This document shows, piece after piece, positions 59,607 through 64,000 of a stretch of DNA of 64,000 nt (positions are counted from its first letter, which is position 1; each line of letters begins with the position of its first letter). The notes beneath the pieces were generated by a model. That model saw only the letters and a list, made by a program, of their open reading frames with translations. It was not told where the DNA came from and ran no database searches. A program made the translations under genes and the position numbers. The DNA is from an uncultured Phascolarctobacterium sp. GTDB taxonomy: Bacteria > Bacillota > Negativicutes > Acidaminococcales > Acidaminococcaceae. The stretch spans positions 1 to 64,000 of the forward strand of contig NZ_CAADXO010000012.1 of assembly GCF_900753045.1 (NCBI RefSeq), written 5' to 3'.

Positions 59607-59876
59607 ATGCACAGCTTTTTATATTATTACCTGATCTTCATCAACTGCACCGCCTTTGTCGTCTACGGTGCAGATAAAGCCTTCGCCAAGCTGCATAGCT
59701 GGCGTGTGCCGGAAATAGTGCTGCTGCTTTTGGCAGCGCTCGGCGGCAGCGCGGGTGCGTTTATTGCCATGCAGCTTTTCCGCCACAAGACACAGCATTT
59801 GAAGTTCATCTTCGGCGTACCGCTCATCTTCTTCCTGCAGGTTGCACTCATCAGCTATTTTTTCTATAAGGGCTGA
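59607..59876 (+). CDS. DUF1294 membrane protein
   Basis: 89 aa. Three hydrophobic segments and the family hallmarks YGADKAFAKLHSWRVPE near residue 20 and FRHKTQHLKFIFGVPLI near 59. Function unknown. Close behind hydF and before a terminator, so probably co-transcribed with it. Confidence 0.9.
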   Translation: MHSFLYYYLIFINCTAFVVYGADKAFAKLHSWRVPEIVLLLLAALGGSAGAFIAMQLFRHKTQHLKFIFGVPLIFFLQVALISYFFYKG

Positions 59877-59905
59877 GCGCTCCCTAAAAACCGTACAAAC
59901 CGTGC

Positions 59906-59956
59906 AAAACCGTACAACCCCTTGCTGCATAAGGCTTTGGGGCTGTACGGTTTTTG
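59906..59956 (+). terminator. ACCGTAC-type hairpin terminator, copy 1
   Basis: AAAACCGTACAACCCC (59906-59921) pairs with GGGGCTGTACGGTTTT (59939-59954), one mismatch, ending in TTTTT. The same ACCGTAC...GTACGGT design recurs at 61522 and 63644. Confidence 0.8.
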
Positions 59957-60071
59957 TGTTGTGTACGGTACTCCCACAGGAGTGGTTTTGGCAAATTATG
60001 TGAGTATATGCAAATCATTTTCTGCATCACAAAACGCTTCTCATTTCTGCGTATTAGAAGCATTTTTTGCT

Positions 60072-60126
60072 ATTCGTGTAGTTTAGTGTAAAAAAAGTGC
60101 TTTTTTTCGCGTATTTTTACACGAAT
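60072..60126. promoter_or_regulatory. 9-bp inverted repeat upstream of the AAA_14 gene
   Basis: ATTCGTGTA (60072-60080) and TACACGAAT (60118-60126), with a further GACACGAAA near 60150 next to TTGACA. May be a regulator site; the spacing is wide. The rest of 59957-60185 shows nothing clear. Confidence 0.35.
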
Positions 60127-60199
60127 ATTTTGGAGAAATGTGTTGTTTTTGACACGAAAGAATTTTATAATATAGGTAGAAACATCGGAGGTGATAAAT

Positions 60200-61495
60200 A
60201 TGTATAGAAAAATATCACAGAAATTACTTGCATGGAAAGAAAGTCCTTTCCGCAAACCACTTTTATTGCAAGGTGCCAGACAGGTAGGCAAAACCTTCTC
60301 TGTTTTGGAATTTGGGCGTAACAACTATGAAAATGTAGCATATTTTAACTTTGAAACCAACACACAATTAAACGCAACCTTTGAGGAAAATATAGAGCCG
60401 GGATATTTGCTGCCTATTTTATCACATATAGCAGGCACCAGTATCATCAAGGAAAAAACACTCATCATCTTCGATGAAGTGCAGCTTTGTGAACGTGCTC
60501 TCACCTCGTTAAAATACTTTTGCGAGCAGGCACCGGAATACCACATCATCGCTTTGGGAAGCCTTTTAGGTGTCGCAGTTAACCGCAAAACCTACTCCTT
60601 CCCAGTTGGTAAGGTGGATATGCTTACCATGTATCCGATGGATATGGAAGAATTTTTGTTGGCGCTGGACGAAAGCTACCTGTTGGAGAAAATCAAGGCC
60701 TGCTTTAAAGATAAAACTGCTATGCCTGCAGCCCTACACCAATCTGCCTTAGAGCTTTACCGACAATATCTTGTTGTAGGCGGTATGCCGGAGGCAGTGA
60801 TGATTTTCAGCAAGACGAAGGATTATGTCTTTGTCCGTCATATTCAGGATACTATTCTTACAAGCTATCTTAATGATATGAGCAAGTACAATACTGAAAA
60901 TGAAATCAAAAAGACCAGGCTTACGTATGATAATATAACGGTGCAGCTTTCCAAGAAGAATACACGCTTTCAATATAAGCTGATAAAAAGCGGTGCGCGG
61001 GCAGCGGAGTTTGAAAACGCGATAGAATGGCTTATTCTTTCCGGTATAGTTGACCAGGTTTATAAGGTTGAGCAAATCAAAAAGCCTTTGGCTAACTACC
61101 GTGATATTGATGCCTTTAAGATTTATTTGTCAGATGTAGGCTTATTATGCGCCAAGAAAGACATTATTGCCAACGATATCCTTTATATGGTGGATGAACT
61201 TAATGATTTTAAGGGTGGTATGACGGAAAACTATGTGCATAATCAACTGAAAATCAATGATTATACAACCTACTATTGGGAATCGGATCGTGGCGCTGAA
61301 ATTGACTTTATTATTCAGCGCGAAGGCAAGCTCATTCCTATTGAAGTAAAAGCTGCCGATAACACCAGAGCCAAAAGCTTGAAGCTGTATATGGACAGGT
61401 TCGAGCCTGCATATGCTATCAAACTTTCTACCAAAAATTTTGCTCAGGAGGATAATAAGCTTATTATTCCTTTATATGCAGCATTTTGTATCTGA
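60200..61495 (+). CDS. AAA_14 / DUF4143 ATPase
   Basis: 431 aa from ATG 60200, behind GGAGGTGAT (an in-frame GTG lies inside that site). Walker A LLLQGARQVGKTFSV near residue 24 and Walker B LIIFDEVQLCERAL near 89 define the AAA_14 domain. The C-terminal DUF4143 has GGMTENYVHNQLKIN near 342 and YWESDRGAEIDFIIQREGKLIPIEVKA near 362, a PD-(D/E)XK-like D...ExK pattern. Common multicopy accessory ATPases of unknown role. AT-rich compared with hydF, suggesting an acquired gene. Confidence 0.88.
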   Translation: MYRKISQKLLAWKESPFRKPLLLQGARQVGKTFSVLEFGRNNYENVAYFNFETNTQLNATFEENIEPGYLLPILSHIAGTSIIKEKTLIIFDEVQLCERALTSLKYFCEQAPEYHIIALGSLLGVAVNRKTYSFPVGKVDMLTMYPMDMEEFLLALDESYLLEKIKACFKDKTAMPAALHQSALELYRQYLVVGGMPEAVMIFSKTKDYVFVRHIQDTILTSYLNDMSKYNTENEIKKTRLTYDNITVQLSKKNTRFQYKLIKSGARAAEFENAIEWLILSGIVDQVYKVEQIKKPLANYRDIDAFKIYLSDVGLLCAKKDIIANDILYMVDELNDFKGGMTENYVHNQLKINDYTTYYWESDRGAEIDFIIQREGKLIPIEVKAADNTRAKSLKLYMDRFEPAYAIKLSTKNFAQEDNKLIIPLYAAFCI

Positions 61496-61521
61496 AGTAA
61501 TAGAATAGCGTACACATAACA

Positions 61522-61572
61522 AAAACCGTACACGCGCAAAGCCTTGCCACGCCTGCGTTTGTACGGTTTTGT
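61522..61572 (+). terminator. ACCGTAC-type hairpin terminator, copy 2
   Basis: AAAACCGTAC (61522-61531) pairs with GTACGGTTTT (61561-61570), with inner CGC/GCG pairing. Follows the AAA_14 gene. Confidence 0.75.
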
Positions 61573-61705
61573 TGTCTTAAAGTTGATGCTCTGACTAATT
61601 ATCATTACTTTTATCAGAAAATACTTATTCTGCCAGAAGCTTATAGGATCCCTTGTTTTTGAAAATTAGTTGCTCATAAGCTTTCAGAGCATCTTCATCA
61701 TTGGC

Positions 61706-62515
61706 TTATTCTTCTGGTTCCGCAACCTTCGGCGGATACTTTTCTTCAAAAGCGCGCAATACACCAAGCAGTCTTTCGTCCAGATAGCTCATGCCCTGCT
61801 CCCGCAGTTTTTGCGGTATGCCGTAATAGCATTCTGCTACCGCACCGGTGATTGCTGCTAGCGTGTCGCTGTCACCACCGATAGAAATAGCATTACGGAT
61901 TGCATCTTCATAGCTTGTCGACTCGAAGAAAGCCATCAATGCCTGCGGTACGGTATTCTGGCAGGTTTCATTGAACATATAGGAATCGCGGATACCATCG
62001 AGCGTGAAGTCCATAGGATAATAGTTGGCATCAATATAATCCCTGATGGCTTGCATATCTGCGCCCTGCTTAGCCATAAAGGCTGCCACGGCAGTTGCCT
62101 CCGCTCCCTTGATGCCCTCCGGATGGTTGTGCGTCACGTCTGTCACCATCAGCGAAAGCTGTTTAACCTGCTCCATGGTATTCGCAGTATATACAACACC
62201 GCTTACGCGCATTGCCGAACCGTTGCCATAGCTGTTATAAGGCTGCGGGTCGCCAAAATAAAGCCAGCAAGAAAAGGTTCTGCCATAACCGGCATCAGGA
62301 TATGCCTCACCAAAAGCACGCATTTTTGCTACAGCCTGCTCGCGCAAATCGCTGAAATCAGGCTTGCTCTCCAAAAGCGCCTCGCATAACGCCAAAGACA
62401 TTACGCTGTCATCTGTGAAAAAGCAGCCATTAGTAAAAAACTCAAAATCCTTTGCTTTGTAATTATCCCATTCAAAACGTGAACCGACAATATCGCCGAT
62501 AATTGCACCCAGCAT
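61706..62515 (-). CDS. ADP-ribosylglycohydrolase (DraG family)
   Basis: 269 aa from ATG 62515, behind GGAGG. Hydrolyses ADP-ribosyl modifications using two Mg ions. Metal-ligand motifs: MLGAIIGDIVGSRFEW at the start, FFTDDSVMSLAL near residue 36 and ISIGGDSDTLAAITGAVAE near 217. Divergent from a macrodomain gene 160 bp away, giving a small ADP-ribose-metabolism pair. Confidence 0.93.
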   Translation of the reverse strand: MLGAIIGDIVGSRFEWDNYKAKDFEFFTNGCFFTDDSVMSLALCEALLESKPDFSDLREQAVAKMRAFGEAYPDAGYGRTFSCWLYFGDPQPYNSYGNGSAMRVSGVVYTANTMEQVKQLSLMVTDVTHNHPEGIKGAEATAVAAFMAKQGADMQAIRDYIDANYYPMDFTLDGIRDSYMFNETCQNTVPQALMAFFESTSYEDAIRNAISIGGDSDTLAAITGAVAECYYGIPQKLREQGMSYLDERLLGVLRAFEEKYPPKVAEPEE

Positions 62516-62675
62516 TGTATACGCCTCCACTCTTTTGTTATATGTATATTATAGCATAATTGCTGCGATATTACTTGTTATATACGTATATGCGTGTTAA
62601 AATGAGTTTGTAAACAGATAAATTTGATAGTCTTTTCAAACTTTTCTTTTATATTTTTATAAGGAGTTGGTCGTA

Positions 62676-63203
62676 TTGGAATACTTGGTTATCAAAAACA
62701 ATATTACTGAGATAAAATGCGATGCTGTTGTCAATTCAGCTAATCAACATTTAATTAAAGGCTCTGGCATTTGTAAATCAATATATGAAAGTGCCGGGGA
62801 AGCAGAATTGGATAAGTATTTAGAATGCGCTGATGGTCTTGTTGAAGGTGAATGTATTGCAACACCAGGATTTAATTTGCCTGCAAAATATATTTTTCAT
62901 GTTCTCACTCCCAAGTATTATATAAAGAATGATATAAACATAGAAAAATTTAGTCAGTGCTATGCCTCTATTCTACAAGCAGCAGAATACTATCGTTGTG
63001 AAACAATAGCTATTCCATGTATTGGCACGGGACATCATGGCTGGCCGTTGGATTTGTCTTCTAACATTGCTATAGATACTTTATATTGGATTATAAATGC
63101 AGATGAATCGCGTTTTTCTTTCTTAAAGCAAGTTATTTTTAGTTGTCCTGATTGGCAACATTACTTAACTTATAAGGGATTAATAAATTCAAGGAAACTA
63201 TAA
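62676..63203 (+). CDS. Macrodomain protein
   Basis: 175 aa from TTG 62676, 9 bp behind AAGGAG. A single macrodomain: ITEIKCDAVVNSANQHLIKGSGICKSIYESAG near residue 10, PAKYIFHVLTPKY near 70 and IAIPCIGTGHHGWPLDLSSNIA near 110. Binds ADP-ribose; whether it removes it is unknown. Clearly more AT-rich than its neighbours, so possibly acquired. Divergent neighbour is a DraG-type hydrolase. Confidence 0.87.
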   Translation: MEYLVIKNNITEIKCDAVVNSANQHLIKGSGICKSIYESAGEAELDKYLECADGLVEGECIATPGFNLPAKYIFHVLTPKYYIKNDINIEKFSQCYASILQAAEYYRCETIAIPCIGTGHHGWPLDLSSNIAIDTLYWIINADESRFSFLKQVIFSCPDWQHYLTYKGLINSRKL

Positions 63204-63258
63204 ATATATACTATTGTATCTTTCCGTACATTATCGAACATAAAGGAGGCGCTACATC

Positions 63259-63645
63259 ATGCTCGTTATATATCCCGCAATTATTCATGTTGATGATGAT
63301 GGCCTGTGGGCAGAATTCCCCGATCTTCCGGGCTGCTTTACGCAAGGCGATACGCAGGAGGAGCTGCTGGCCAAAGCGGCGGAAGCTATGGAATGCTTTT
63401 TGATGGGACTGCTGGAGGACGGCGAAAAGCTGCCGCAGGCTTCTGCTCCCCAAAACATCAAATTGACCGAACCCAATACCTATACTTCCTTGATTCAGTC
63501 GAAAATAGACCTAGCGAAGAATACGCGTTCTGTTAAAAAGACGCTGACTATTCCTGCGTGGCTCAACAAGCGCGCTCTGGACGCCAATATTAACTTCAGC
63601 AGCCTGCTGCAGGACGCTCTTGTAAACGAACTGAAAATCGTCTAA
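63259..63645 (+). CDS. HicB family protein, apparently without HicA
   Basis: 128 aa. N-terminal HicB fold (YPAIIHVDDDGLWAEFPDLPGCFTQGDTQEELLAKAAEAMECFL) and a C-terminal ribbon-helix-helix-like KKTLTIPAWLNKRALDANINFSSLLQDAL. Strong AAAGGAGG site. Only 55 bp precede it and a terminator follows, so no hicA is next to it. It may be a solitary regulator or an antitoxin that has lost its toxin. Not closely similar to the hicB at 36470. Confidence 0.88.
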   Translation: MLVIYPAIIHVDDDGLWAEFPDLPGCFTQGDTQEELLAKAAEAMECFLMGLLEDGEKLPQASAPQNIKLTEPNTYTSLIQSKIDLAKNTRSVKKTLTIPAWLNKRALDANINFSSLLQDALVNELKIV

Positions 63646-63702
63646 ACCGTACATGCGCAAAGCCCTGCCCGGCCTGCGTTTGTACGGTTTTGTACGGTTT
63701 TC
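63644..63702 (+). terminator. ACCGTAC-type hairpin terminator, copy 3
   Basis: AAACCGTACA (63644-63653) pairs with TGTACGGTTT (63681-63690); this 3' arm is directly repeated at 63691-63700, so two alternative pairings exist. Overlaps the end of the HicB gene. Confidence 0.7.
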
Positions 63703-63733
63703 TGCGACAGCCAAATATACATATAAATATACA

Positions 63734-63775
63734 GAAACGCTCTGCCAACCTTGCGGTCAGCAGAGCGTTTTATTG
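63734..63775. terminator. Bidirectional terminator between hicB and purL
   Basis: AAACGCTCTGC and GCAGAGCGTTT around a loop in which CC-TTG-CGG can also pair; TTTT follows on the plus strand. Serves two convergent genes. Confidence 0.75.
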
Positions 63776-63795
63776 TGTCAGTATAAAGCCTCAGC

Positions 63796-64000
63796 TTATT
63801 TGAAGTAGCTTACGCCGGACAGGAAAATCTTCTGATCCTTGTCGCCAGCAATGTTGCGGAACAGGCCCGGAGCAAAGCGCTCGCTGTGACCCATCTTGCC
63901 GAGGATACGTCCGTCGGGGCTAGTGATGCCTTCGATAGCATACAGGCTGCCGTTCGGGTTGAACGGAGTGTTCATGGTCGGTACGCCCTGAGCATTTACA
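63796..64000 (-). CDS. purL: Phosphoribosylformylglycinamidine synthase PurL, C-terminal end (partial)
   Basis: The last 68 codons of a minus-strand gene that runs out of the window. The translation contains TPFNPNGSLYAIEGITSPDG, then GKMGHSERFAPGLF, GDKDQKIF and a closing SGVSYFK. This is the glutaminase-domain end of the long single-chain PurL; GHSER carries the catalytic His/Glu of the triad. Role: fourth step of purine synthesis. Read directly from the sequence. Confidence 0.88.
   Translation of the reverse strand, partial: VNAQGVPTMNTPFNPNGSLYAIEGITSPDGRILGKMGHSERFAPGLFRNIAGDKDQKIFLSGVSYFK

Overview
The window reads as chromosome from an anaerobic Firmicute of the Negativicutes type, most like the Acidaminococcaceae/Phascolarctobacterium group. 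This is inferred from gene content and not from a search. Signs are roughly even base composition, Gram-positive-type Shine-Dalgarno sites, CodY together with a Firmicutes-style LexA, TrmFO, a complete-looking anaerobic (CbiD/CbiG) corrin-ring pathway, HydF for [FeFe]-hydrogenase maturation and a PduL phosphotransacylase. The B12 operon would suit an organism that makes propionate through B12-dependent methylmalonyl-CoA mutase, but that enzyme is not in the window.

Layout. 1-120 is the 3' end of a 5S rRNA gene and its terminator. 120-754 has no gene but holds structured repeats. 755-5040 is a Trk potassium-uptake operon (trkA and two trkH paralogues). 5253-7073 encodes a probable CARF-HEPN ribonuclease. 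7074-13846 is an accessory island: a roughly 2.1-kb module is present twice, each copy with an Rpn-type PD-(D/E)XK nuclease gene, a four-repeat CRISPR-like array and a leader-like region of about 400 bp. Between the copies are a small unknown gene and an AAA-ATPase/PD-(D/E)XK gene. 13847-15672 is a methyltransferase-like gene with a DUF1848 gene. 15821-20270 holds an EF-G-like GTPase, RNase P RNA, a GtrB-like glycosyltransferase and a secreted NlpC/P60 hydrolase. 20310-34357 is a cobalamin riboswitch and a 14-gene cobalamin operon. 34645-36346 is xerC-codY, followed by hicAB, cstA, pduL, lexA, macrodomain, M16 peptidase, BASS transporter and regulator genes. 50353-55154 is trmFO-topA-dprA on the minus strand. 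The rest contains a lipid glycosyltransferase, a nicotinate phosphoribosyltransferase, hydF, an AAA_14/DUF4143 ATPase, an ADP-ribosyl hydrolase next to a macrodomain protein, a lone HicB and, at the right edge, the 3' end of purL on the minus strand.

How it fits together. The B12 operon is one transcription unit behind a riboswitch with a factor-independent terminator. It carries corrin-ring synthesis, amidation, adenosylation and aminopropanol attachment, plus an ApgM/alkaline-phosphatase-superfamily gene embedded between cobD and cobQ. Cobalt chelation and the cobU/cobS/cobT/cobC steps are absent and must be elsewhere or substituted.

The most interesting part is 5.2-13.8 kb: two short arrays with 35-36-nt repeats, a 72-74-nt period and unique 37-39-nt spacers. 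Each array is most degenerate at its distal end and is headed by a duplicated leader with a good minus-strand promoter. They lie near a CARF-HEPN gene and two Rpn genes that each have an internal, Shine-Dalgarno-preceded in-frame start. There is no cas1/cas2 or interference complex in the window. I read this as an orphan type III-like CRISPR/defence island. Separately, a family of roughly 180-200-bp intergenic elements (three copies) has terminal stems that differ in sequence but keep their pairing.
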